Origin: JAAYDS01 sp039680625
GTDB lineage: Bacteria; Chloroflexota; Anaerolineae; UBA1429
Assembly (NCBI GenBank): GCA_039680625.1
Contig: JBDKSN010000019.1
Location: forward strand, 1-8,068
DNA: 8,068 bases
Direction: 5' to 3'
Shown here: positions 1-5,963 of the stretch, piece by piece
Numbering within the stretch: the stretch's first letter is position 1
How the letters are laid out: each line of letters opens with the position of its first letter
Translations under genes and position numbers: made by a program
Notes under the pieces: model-generated
The model's input: only the letters and a program-made list of their open reading frames with translations
Database searches by the model: none
What the model was told of the DNA's origin: nothing

Positions 1-702
1 CTGGTGTTGGCCACCGGAGACGAGCTCGTGCCCCCCGGGCAGCCGCTGGCGCCCGGCCAGGTGTATGATAGCAATTCGTATGCGCTGGCCGAGGCCATCC
101 GCCAGGTCGATTGTCTCGGCGAGCGCCGCCAACCCGCCCTCGACGACGCCGGCGCCATCGAGGGCGCCCTCCGCGAGGCCGTGGCCTGCGCCGACCTGGT
201 GCTCACCACGGGCGGCGTGTCGATGGGCACCCGCGACCTGCTCAAGCCCGCCCTCGAACGGCTGGGCACCGTGCACGTTGGCCGCGTGGCCACCAAGCCC
301 GGCAAGCCCGTCACCTTTGCCACCATCGACGGCGTGCCGGTGCTGGCACTGCCGGGCAACCCGGTGTCCTCCCTGGTGGCATTCGAGATGTATGCGCGGC
401 CCGCGCTGCGCCTGTTGGGCGGCAAGCGGCCACTGTGGCGGCCGGCGGTCAAGGTGCGGCTACAACACGCACTCAAACAAGATCCCGAGCGGCTCGATTG
501 GCAGCGCGCCGTGGTCACCCGTGAGGCCGACGGCGGCTATGTGGCGCGCACCACGGGCGGCCAGGCCTCGAGCCGGCTGCTCTCGCTGGTGGGCGCCAAC
601 GGCCTGCTCTGCGTGCCGCCCGGCCAGGGCACGCTCGCGGCGGGCGCGCTAGTCGACTGCATCCTGTTGCACGAGCCAGAGACGGCGGAGGTGCCCTGGT
701 GA
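1..702 (+). CDS. moeA: Molybdopterin molybdenumtransferase MoeA, C-terminal part (5' end outside window)
   Basis: MoeA hydrolyses adenylylated molybdopterin and inserts molybdate to give active Moco, in the cytoplasm. The reading frame is open at base 1, so the first domains are missing. The visible 233 residues start in the MoCF-biosynthesis (nucleotide/pterin-binding) domain: TGDE at residues 5-8, YDSN at 22-25, TGGVSMGTRD at 70-79, KPGKP at 99-103 and LPGNPVSS at 117-124. The small beta-barrel MoeA C-terminal domain follows from about residue 148. Asp79 lies where the conserved catalytic-site Asp of the family's GGVS-G-xxD motif is expected. The forms SMG and VTFAT are closer to the gephyrin/Cnx1 style than to E. 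coli MoeA. The TGA stop overlaps the GTG start of moaA by 4 bases (GTGA), indicating translational coupling. Family assignment is secure; whether this is the only moeA copy cannot be told. Confidence 0.94.
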   Translation: MVLATGDELVPPGQPLAPGQVYDSNSYALAEAIRQVDCLGERRQPALDDAGAIEGALREAVACADLVLTTGGVSMGTRDLLKPALERLGTVHVGRVATKPGKPVTFATIDGVPVLALPGNPVSSLVAFEMYARPALRLLGGKRPLWRPAVKVRLQHALKQDPERLDWQRAVVTREADGGYVARTTGGQASSRLLSLVGANGLLCVPPGQGTLAAGALVDCILLHEPETAEVPW

Positions 703-1739
703 GCGCTGTGAACGATGGCTTTGGCCGACGGATCGACTATCTGCGCATCTCGATCACCGATCGCTGCAACCTGCGCTGCATCTATTGCATGCCGCCCGAG
801 GGCGTGCCGCCCATCACCCACGACGAGGTCCTGCGGTATGAAGAGATCGAGCGCGTGGTGCGCGCCGCGGCTGGCCTGGGCATCTCGCGGCTGCGCCTGA
901 CCGGCGGCGAGCCGCTGGTGCGCCGCGATGTGCCCGCGCTGGTGGCCATGCTGCGCGCCGTGCCCGGTGTGCGCGAGCTAACCATGACCACCAACGGCAC
1001 CCTGCTCGCGCCGCTGGCCGGCGAGCTCAAGGCGGCCGGCCTCGACCGGGTGAACATCAGCGTCGACACGCTCGACGCCGATCGTTATCGCACCATCTCG
1101 CGCGGAGGCTGTCTGCAGACGGTGCTCGACGGCATCGCCGCGGCCCAAGAGGCCGGGCTCACCCCGGTCAAGATCAACATGGTCGTCATGCGCGGCCTCA
1201 ACGACGACGAGACGCTGGCCATGGCCGCGCAGAGCGTGACCCAGGGCTGGCACGTGCGCTATATCGAGATGATGCCCTTGGGCAACGGTCAGCGCATCGG
1301 CGCGCTGATGGAGGGCGACGAGTTCGATGAGGGCGGCCACGCGCCGGGCACGCCCTTTGCCGGGCTGGTGACGAGCAACAACATCCGCGCCTCCATCGAA
1401 GAGCGCTATGGCCCGCTCGAACCCGTGTCGCTCGCCAGCAGCGGCCCGGCCGAGACCTGGCGCGTGCCCGGCACCGCCGGCTCGATCGGCTTTATCTCGG
1501 CGGTGAGCCACGCCTTTTGCACCCAGTGCAACCGCCTGCGGCTCACCTCCAGCGGCGCCCTGGTGCCCTGCCTCTTCTCAGACCGCGAGGTGCCCCTGCG
1601 GGCTGTGTTGCGCGCCGGCGCCTCGACCGAAGAGCTCCAGGGCCTGATCTGCCAGGCCATCGCCCTCAAGCAAGAGGGGCACCATCTGGCCGAGGGCCAG
1701 GTGGGCACCGACCATCAGATGAGCAAGATCGGGGGGTGA
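699..1739 (+). CDS. moaA: GTP 3',8-cyclase MoaA (radical SAM, first step of Moco synthesis)
   Basis: MoaA uses S-adenosylmethionine and two [4Fe-4S] clusters to cyclise GTP to 3',8-cyclo-7,8-dihydro-GTP, the substrate of MoaC. The protein has 346 residues. The radical-SAM motif CxxxCxxC is Cys23, Cys27 and Cys30, and TGGEP at 68-72 is the SAM-binding GGEP motif. The second cluster is held by Cys274, Cys277 and Cys291 (CxxC-x13-C), followed by the RLxxSG substrate region. The protein ends in Gly-Gly, the conserved MoaA tail needed for activity in studied homologues. The GTG start is chosen because GGAGGT at 687-692 lies 6 bases upstream and the start overlaps the moeA stop. moaC begins one base after the stop. 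Residues about 204-225, after the MPLG motif, look longer than usual and are rich in Gly and acidic residues. Identification is secure. Confidence 0.97.
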   Translation: MSAVNDGFGRRIDYLRISITDRCNLRCIYCMPPEGVPPITHDEVLRYEEIERVVRAAAGLGISRLRLTGGEPLVRRDVPALVAMLRAVPGVRELTMTTNGTLLAPLAGELKAAGLDRVNISVDTLDADRYRTISRGGCLQTVLDGIAAAQEAGLTPVKINMVVMRGLNDDETLAMAAQSVTQGWHVRYIEMMPLGNGQRIGALMEGDEFDEGGHAPGTPFAGLVTSNNIRASIEERYGPLEPVSLASSGPAETWRVPGTAGSIGFISAVSHAFCTQCNRLRLTSSGALVPCLFSDREVPLRAVLRAGASTEELQGLICQAIALKQEGHHLAEGQVGTDHQMSKIGG

Positions 1740-1740
1740 G

Positions 1741-2232
1741 ATGTCGACGCTGAGCCACCTCGACGAACAGGGCCGCGCACGCATGGTCGATGTGTCGCCC
1801 AAAGGCCCCACCCTGCGCGAGGCTGTGGCGCGCGGCAGCATCACCATGCAGCCCGAGACGCTAGCCATGATCGTCTCGGGCACGGCGCCCAAGGGCGATG
1901 TGCTGGCCGTGGCCCGCGTGGCCGGCATCATGGCCGCCAAGCGCACGCCCGAGCTGATCCCCCTCTGCCACCCGCTAGCGCTGACGGGCATCGAGGTCGA
2001 GCTGACGCCCGTGCCCTCCGAGGCGCGCCTGGCCATCCGCGCCGCCGTGCGCTGTGTGGGCGTCACCGGCGTCGAGATGGAGGCGCTCACCGCGGTGTCG
2101 GTGGCGGCGCTGACCGTGTATGATATGTGCAAGGCCGTCGACCGCGGCATGCGCATCGGCGACATCCGCCTGGTGCGCAAGACCGGCGGCAAGAGCGGCA
2201 ACATTGTGTTGGAGGATGACGATGAGCACTAG
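1741..2232 (+). CDS. moaC: Cyclic pyranopterin monophosphate synthase MoaC
   Basis: MoaC converts the MoaA product into cyclic pyranopterin monophosphate (precursor Z), releasing pyrophosphate, in the cytoplasm. At 163 residues it has the normal family length. Visible motifs are LCHPL at 75-79, GVEMEALTAVS at 110-120, VYDMCKA at 126-132 and KTGGKSG at 147-153. Residues matching those I recall as active-site residues of E. coli MoaC are all present at similar numbers: Lys51, His77, Glu112, Glu114, Asp128 and Lys131. The ATG follows the moaA stop by one base, with the G-rich run at 1731-1736 as a weak ribosome-binding site. The 3' end overlaps the MOSC gene by 11 bases, so moaA, moaC and the MOSC gene are almost certainly co-transcribed. 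Nothing suggests loss of function. Confidence 0.97.
   Translation: MSTLSHLDEQGRARMVDVSPKGPTLREAVARGSITMQPETLAMIVSGTAPKGDVLAVARVAGIMAAKRTPELIPLCHPLALTGIEVELTPVPSEARLAIRAAVRCVGVTGVEMEALTAVSVAALTVYDMCKAVDRGMRIGDIRLVRKTGGKSGNIVLEDDDEH
2211..2215 (+). promoter_or_regulatory. Ribosome-binding site fixing the MOSC start
   Basis: The GGAGG sits inside the last codons of moaC, 6 bases before the ATG at 2222. It discriminates between two nearby in-frame ATGs (2216 and 2222) in favour of the second, and shows that MOSC translation initiates within the moaC coding sequence. Confidence 0.7.
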
Positions 2233-2674
2233 CGGCCGCGTGGTGGCCGTCTGCATCAGCCAAGAGAAAGGCACCGCCAAGCACCCCATCGCTCAAGGGG
2301 TGCTCAAGGTCGATTGGGGCCTCGAGGGCGACGCCCACGCCGGCCCGTGGCATCGGCAGGTGTCTCTGCTGGCCAACGAGAGCATCGCAAAGATGCGCGC
2401 CAAGGGCCTCAACGTGCGCCCGGGCAGCTTTGCCGAGAACATCACCACCGAGGGGATCACCCTATACACGCTACCCGTGGGTACGCGGCTGCGCCTGGGC
2501 ACGGCCCTCGTCGAGGTCACCCAGATCGGCAAAGTCTGCCACAACAAGTGCGCGATCTTTGACGCGGTGGGCGATTGCGTCATGCCCCGCGAGGGCATCT
2601 TTGTGCGCATCTTGGAGCCGGGCGTGGTCGCCGCGGGCGACGCGCTGACCGTGCTCGACGACGGCGAGGCCTGA
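2222..2674 (+). CDS. Small stand-alone MOSC-domain protein of the Moco operon
   Basis: MOSC domains are named for Moco sulfurase C-terminal domains and are thought to bind the cofactor or carry sulfur through a conserved cysteine; single-domain members are poorly characterised. This 150-residue protein is essentially one MOSC domain. Visible motifs are GLEGDAHAG at 33-41, RQVSLL at 45-50, PGSFAENITTEG at 67-78 and IGKVCHNKCAIF at 102-113, then GDCVMPREGIFVRI at 117-130. Cys119 fits the conserved MOSC cysteine, and Cys106 and Cys110 form an additional CxxxC pair. The frame is open upstream, but the ATG at 2222 is chosen because GGAGG (2211-2215) lies 6 bases before it; the in-frame ATG at 2216 is too close to that site. 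The position directly after moaC supports a Moco role, such as sulfuration or cofactor transfer, but the exact reaction is inference. Confidence 0.9.
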   Translation: MSTSGRVVAVCISQEKGTAKHPIAQGVLKVDWGLEGDAHAGPWHRQVSLLANESIAKMRAKGLNVRPGSFAENITTEGITLYTLPVGTRLRLGTALVEVTQIGKVCHNKCAIFDAVGDCVMPREGIFVRILEPGVVAAGDALTVLDDGEA

Positions 2675-2685
2675 GTCCGCGCCGC

Positions 2686-3777
2686 CTACCAGCCGCGCCG
2701 CTCGTCAAAGATGCGGTACGCCTGCGGGCCAGCGCTGGGGTCGGTCACCTTGCCCCACGGGTCGACCAACACCTTGACGTAGCGGTCGGTGTGGTGCATG
2801 ACCATATCGAACGCCAGCGTGATCGCCTCGAGCGGGAACTTGTGGGTGATGAGCTTGGTATAGTCAAAGCGCCCACTCTCGAGCAAGTTCAGGCAGGCCT
2901 GCGCCGAGTAGCGCGTATAGCCAAAGCGCGACCCCGCCGCCGTGCAGATACGCGCGCCCTTCCAGTGCAGCATCATGAAATCGAACGGCGCCGGCTGCCG
3001 ACAGGCGCCGAACACGCCGATGATGCCGCCATAGCCCTCATCGCTCAGGCCCTTGCGCTTGAGCAGGCGCACCGTCATGGCCAGCGTGTCGGGCGCGCCG
3101 ACGCACTCGATGACGGCGTGCGCGCCGCCGTGGGTACGCTCGCGGATCGCCTCTTCGACATCCACCGCCTGCGGGTCGAGTGCCAGGTCGGCGCCCAGGG
3201 CCAGGCCCAGCTCGCGGCGATAGGCCAGCGGCTCGACCACGATAAGGTCGGCTGCGCCGTTGAGCTTGGCAAGCTGTGTGGCGATCAGCCCAGACGCGCC
3301 CTGGCCCAAGATGACCACGCGGTCTCCCGGGCGAACGCACTCCTCGACCACCGGCCACACGGCGGTGAGCATCTCGATGGGCGCCGCCACCTCCCACGAG
3401 AGGCTATCGGGGATCGGCGTGGCGTCGGTGGGCTGGCAGACGGCATACTCGGCGAACATCTCGCTGGCGCGCACGGTATAGCAGCGGTCGCCCGGCTTGA
3501 ACCCGCTCACGCCGCGGCCGACCTCGACGATCTCGGCGGCCGCCTCGTGGCCCACCGGTGCGGGAAAGGCGTTGGGCGGATTGGTAAAGTGATCGAGCCA
3601 CAGGTTGTGCGGCGGGTGCAGGCCCTCGATGGTGTGAGTGTCGGTGAGGTTGCAGATGCTGGCCATCTTGACCTTGACCAGCAGCTCGCCGTCGTGGCAC
3701 TCGGGCACGGGCACCTCCCACACCTCGGGCAGCCGGTGCAGGGCGGGAAAGAACGCTTTGCGCATCATGGCAGTCAT
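2686..3777 (-). CDS. Zinc-dependent medium-chain alcohol dehydrogenase family protein
   Basis: This is a 363-residue member of the medium-chain dehydrogenase/reductase superfamily, a likely cytoplasmic NAD(P)-dependent oxidoreductase of unknown substrate. The N-terminal catalytic (GroES-like) domain carries probable zinc ligands Cys42, His77 and Glu78 (GHEAA motif); Glu135 could be a further ligand. The Rossmann domain has GQGASG at 158-163 (GxGxxG), and Glu182 at the end of the second strand favours NAD over NADP. The four-cysteine structural-zinc loop of classical ADHs is absent: after PGDRCY the sequence goes almost straight to FAEYAVC. The ATG at 3777 is supported by GGAGG (3789-3785) 7 bases upstream. 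It converges on the Moco operon with an 11-base gap and diverges from the glycosyltransferase gene. Nothing ties it functionally to either neighbour. An unusually tryptophan/histidine-rich stretch (HNLWLDHF) follows the first zinc ligand. Confidence 0.9.
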   Translation of the reverse strand: MTAMMRKAFFPALHRLPEVWEVPVPECHDGELLVKVKMASICNLTDTHTIEGLHPPHNLWLDHFTNPPNAFPAPVGHEAAAEIVEVGRGVSGFKPGDRCYTVRASEMFAEYAVCQPTDATPIPDSLSWEVAAPIEMLTAVWPVVEECVRPGDRVVILGQGASGLIATQLAKLNGAADLIVVEPLAYRRELGLALGADLALDPQAVDVEEAIRERTHGGAHAVIECVGAPDTLAMTVRLLKRKGLSDEGYGGIIGVFGACRQPAPFDFMMLHWKGARICTAAGSRFGYTRYSAQACLNLLESGRFDYTKLITHKFPLEAITLAFDMVMHHTDRYVKVLVDPWGKVTDPSAGPQAYRIFDERRGW

Positions 3778-3809
3778 CCAGGCGCCTCCATCGCGATCCA
3801 GATGGCCCC

Positions 3810-3838
3810 ACGATAGACGATGTGCCCGCCGAGTTCAA
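3810..3838 (-). promoter_or_regulatory. Candidate sigma70-type promoter of the dehydrogenase gene
   Basis: On the minus strand, TTGAAC (3838-3833) and TATCGT (3815-3810) are separated by exactly 17 bases. Each hexamer matches its consensus at four of six positions. Transcription would start near 3803, leaving a leader of roughly 25 bases that contains the GGAGG of the dehydrogenase gene. It lies in the 118-base divergent intergenic region. This is motif matching by eye, so confidence is moderate. Confidence 0.45.
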
Positions 3839-3883
3839 GCCGGCCTGAGCCCTACATCCTTCCGCAGCGCGCCGCTCTGGGTG

Positions 3884-3889
3884 TACAAT
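3884..3889 (+). promoter_or_regulatory. Candidate -10 box for a leaderless glycosyltransferase transcript
   Basis: TACAAT (five of six matches to TATAAT) ends 6 bases before the ATG at 3896, so transcription starting 6-8 bases downstream of the box would begin at or next to the start codon. No Shine-Dalgarno-like sequence precedes the ATG. No good -35 hexamer is seen at 16-19 bases upstream; the best is TTCCGC at 3860. The same layout occurs before the gene at 5864. Confidence 0.5.
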
Positions 3890-3895
3890 GCGCGT

Positions 3896-5353
3896 ATGCC
3901 TAGCTTTGTCTTTACCCTGTCTACCGCTTGGCGACGCCTGGCCACCGCACAACAACGCATGCTAGCCGTGATTGGCGCCATGCTGCTGGCCGTGCTGGTG
4001 CGCGCGCCTTTCTTTCGCTGGCCGCTCATCGCCGACGAGGGCGTCTATGCCTACACCGCCCACTGGTGGTCGCGGGGCTATGCCCTCTATAGCGCCGACC
4101 TGTGGATGGATCGCCCCCAGGCGATCTTTGTCGCCTATCGCCTGGGCATGGGCCTGCTCGGCGGCAGCACGGCGGCGCTACGGCTGTGGGGCGCGCTGTG
4201 GGTGGCGGCGACGGTGCCCTTTGTCTATCTGATCGCGCGGCGGCTGTTCGATGAGCGGGCGGCGTGGCTGGCGATGGCGCTCTATGCCGTATACAGCATG
4301 TCGCCGCACATCGAGGGCTTTACGGCGAACGCCGAGCTGTTCATGCTCCTGCCCGCTACGGCGAGCCTGTGGCTGCTCTTGCGCGGCCGCCCGGGCTGGG
4401 CTGGCCTGCTGGCGGGCCTGGCGGTGATGCTCAAGCCCTCGGGCGTGAGCGCGGGGCTATTGGCCATGGCCGTGTTGTGGCGCGAGCACGCCCCGTGGAG
4501 CGCCTACTTGCGCTATCTGGCGGCGGCATTGCTGGCTCCGTTCGCCTCGCTGATCCACGGCCTGATCACGGTCGGCTGGGCCGACTATGCCTATGCGCTG
4601 TTCTTCTCGCGGCTGAGCATCCAGCGCCCCTGGCCGCTGGCCATGTTCCTTTCGAACCTGTGGCTGACCGCGCCGGTCTGGCTGCCGCTCGCGGTGGCGG
4701 GCCTGCTGGGCCGGACGCTGCTGCCGCGCTCGAGCCGGCGGTTCTTGGCGCTGTGGTTGCTCACGGCGCTGCCGGGCATGGCCATGGGCGGCGGCTGGTA
4801 TCGGCACTATTTCGCCCAGATCGTCCCGCCGCTGGCCGTGCTCGCCGCCGCCTCGCTGAAGGCGCTCTATGCCGCGGGTTCGCGCCAGCGCCAGGTGTGG
4901 GCCACCACGCTGCTCTGCACCCTGGCCCTCTCGGCCGGGCCATATATGCTCATGTCGCCGCATCGGGGCGCAGAGGCCGTCTTTCAAAAGCCGATGGTCA
5001 CCTATGCCAACGAGGTGTCGGCCTGGGTGCGCGCGCACTCTACGCCCAACGACACGATCTATGTCGCCTACGAGGGCGCGCAGATCTGCTACCTCTCGGG
5101 GAGACGCAGTGCCAACCCCTATCTATTCGCCATCCACGTGAACTATTTGCCGGGTGTGTACGACGGCCTGGTGGCACAGATCGAGGCCGCAGAGCCGCGC
5201 TATGTGCTCACCACCATCTGGCGCGGTGCCCTGTCTGACCCCGACGAGCGCTTTACGCTGGCGCTGCACGAGCACTATACGCTGGTCGACACCATCGACC
5301 TCGTCGAGATCTATGCGCGGAACGGCGAGGCAGACGCTTTGCTCGCGCCCTGA
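3896..5353 (+). CDS. Polytopic GT-C glycosyltransferase, GT39/PMT-like (RgtA/B/C/D-like)
   Basis: This is a 485-residue integral membrane protein with about nine to eleven hydrophobic segments in the first 350 residues and a soluble C-terminal part (about 365-485). GT-C enzymes of this kind transfer a sugar from a polyprenyl-phosphate donor to a lipid, glycan or protein on the outer face of the membrane. Supporting features: a first membrane segment at about 22-38, then IADEGVYAY with the Asp47-Glu48 pair in the first outer loop where the catalytic acidic residue sits; a second acidic site at DRP (72-74); and WYRHYFAQIVPPLAVLAA at 301-318, typical of bacterial GT39-like proteins. The frame is open upstream into the dehydrogenase gene, but the ATG at 3896 is chosen because a -10-like box lies just ahead of it and the protein starts there with a short basic segment before the first membrane span. 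It converges with the next gene with a 4-base gap. Donor and acceptor are unknown. Confidence 0.85.
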   Translation: MPSFVFTLSTAWRRLATAQQRMLAVIGAMLLAVLVRAPFFRWPLIADEGVYAYTAHWWSRGYALYSADLWMDRPQAIFVAYRLGMGLLGGSTAALRLWGALWVAATVPFVYLIARRLFDERAAWLAMALYAVYSMSPHIEGFTANAELFMLLPATASLWLLLRGRPGWAGLLAGLAVMLKPSGVSAGLLAMAVLWREHAPWSAYLRYLAAALLAPFASLIHGLITVGWADYAYALFFSRLSIQRPWPLAMFLSNLWLTAPVWLPLAVAGLLGRTLLPRSSRRFLALWLLTALPGMAMGGGWYRHYFAQIVPPLAVLAAASLKALYAAGSRQRQVWATTLLCTLALSAGPYMLMSPHRGAEAVFQKPMVTYANEVSAWVRAHSTPNDTIYVAYEGAQICYLSGRRSANPYLFAIHVNYLPGVYDGLVAQIEAAEPRYVLTTIWRGALSDPDERFTLALHEHYTLVDTIDLVEIYARNGEADALLAP

Positions 5354-5357
5354 GCGG

Positions 5358-5864
5358 CTAGGCGCTCCAGCGACAGGCACGAGTCAGTTGAACAAGCTCC
5401 TCTTCGGGGAGCCAGACCAGCTCGCCCTCGCTGGTGTGGAAATAGAGGCCGGCGAGCTCGGGCGCGGGGCAGAGGGCGGGCGCATAGAGGGTGATGTCCA
5501 GGCTCTCACCCGGCGCGAGACGGTAGGGCGGCGGCAACAAGGTGTCGCCCATGTCGTCGAGGCGAGGCCCATGAGGGGCGTCGAAACGGCGCATAGGCAC
5601 CAGCCGGCGCTGGCCCACGCGGCGATAGCCCAGGCCGTCGACCACCACAGGGCGGTCACTGTGGTTGGTGAGCCGCAAGTTGAGGAACGTGATGGCCGTT
5701 GCGCTGTCGGGCGGCATGGTGCCATAGTCACCGAGCAGCCTCACGGTGAGACCGCTCGGCTCGGGCCGCCGGCGGCGGGCTGTGACGGCCCAGGTGACCA
5801 CCACCAGCATGGCCAGCACGACGGTGATGAGCGCGACCCACGCCGCAGTACTAGGATGGTACAT
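5358..5864 (-). CDS. Hypothetical single-pass membrane protein with a beta-rich domain
   Basis: I do not recognise this 168-residue protein. It has one clear transmembrane segment at about 8-28, followed at once by a basic cluster (Arg30-Arg33), then a domain of about 130 residues rich in predicted beta strands. The segment ITFLNLRLTNHSDRPVVVDGLG (split here as residues 58-68 and 69-79) resembles the edge strands of Ig-like or other beta-sandwich folds. A second strand-rich part has APGESLDITLYAP at 117-129. By the positive-inside rule the Arg cluster suggests the domain faces the cytoplasm, unless the hydrophobic segment acts as an unusual signal. Two cysteines, Cys132 and Cys164, could pair only if exported. 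It has its own promoter and no Shine-Dalgarno site. It lies 90 bases downstream of the secreted peptidase gene on the same strand; a functional link is possible but unproven. Confidence 0.7.
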   Translation of the reverse strand: MYHPSTAAWVALITVVLAMLVVVTWAVTARRRRPEPSGLTVRLLGDYGTMPPDSATAITFLNLRLTNHSDRPVVVDGLGYRRVGQRRLVPMRRFDAPHGPRLDDMGDTLLPPPYRLAPGESLDITLYAPALCPAPELAGLYFHTSEGELVWLPEEELVQLTRACRWSA

Positions 5865-5870
5865 GACGGC

Positions 5871-5899
5871 AGTGTAACCGAGCGGCGTACGGCGTGCAA
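5871..5899 (-). promoter_or_regulatory. Candidate promoter for a leaderless transcript of the small membrane protein gene
   Basis: On the minus strand, TTGCAC (5899-5894) and TACACT (5876-5871) are separated by exactly 17 bases. The -10 box ends 6 bases before the ATG at 5864, so transcription should begin at or beside the start codon. No Shine-Dalgarno sequence lies in the intervening GCCGTC. The -10 matches consensus at four of six positions; the -35 has only the TTG core. The layout mirrors that of the glycosyltransferase gene. Confidence 0.5.
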
Positions 5900-5931
5900 A
5901 CGCCCGTGAGCGCGAGGCGACTCAGGCCGCA

Positions 5932-5963
5932 GCGCCGCTGACCAGCCACGGCGGTCAGGGCGC
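5932..5963 (-). repeat. Inverted repeat (hairpin) straddling the stop codon of the peptidase gene
   Basis: CTGACC (5938-5943) pairs perfectly with GGTCAG (5953-5958), which includes the TGA stop. The stem continues with GCGCC (5932-5936) against GGCGC (5959-5963) after one bulged base (5937), giving 11 base pairs and a 9-base loop. No T-rich run follows on the minus strand, so it is not a typical intrinsic terminator. It could protect the 3' end or attenuate read-through, or be chance in GC-rich DNA. Confidence 0.35.

Noticed and set aside
1578..2204. Minus-strand open frame of 208 codons over moaA/moaC
   Set aside because: Shadow of two certain genes. It is Ser/Arg/Thr-rich, with no motif or ribosome-binding site.
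2575..3816. Long plus-strand open frame (413 codons) across the dehydrogenase gene
   Set aside because: It is antisense to a well-supported dehydrogenase. Its translation is His/Arg/Ala-rich without domain motifs, as expected from a GC-rich opposite strand.
3638..3895. Upstream extension of the glycosyltransferase frame
   Set aside because: It overlaps the dehydrogenase gene and its promoter region antisense, and adds no membrane or domain feature. The ATG at 3896 with its -10 box is a better start.
5350..5370. Small inverted repeat over the two convergent stop codons (GAGCG at 5352-5356, CGCTC at 5363-5367) as a bidirectional terminator
   Set aside because: The perfect stem is only 5 bp (7 bp with a bulge), and no T-run follows on either strand. 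It is too weak to call.
5154..5909. Plus-strand open frame of 251 codons opposite the small membrane protein gene
   Set aside because: It overlaps the glycosyltransferase 3' end in another frame and the opposite strand of the 5358-5864 gene. That minus-strand gene has a credible membrane span, promoter and beta-domain; this frame has none.
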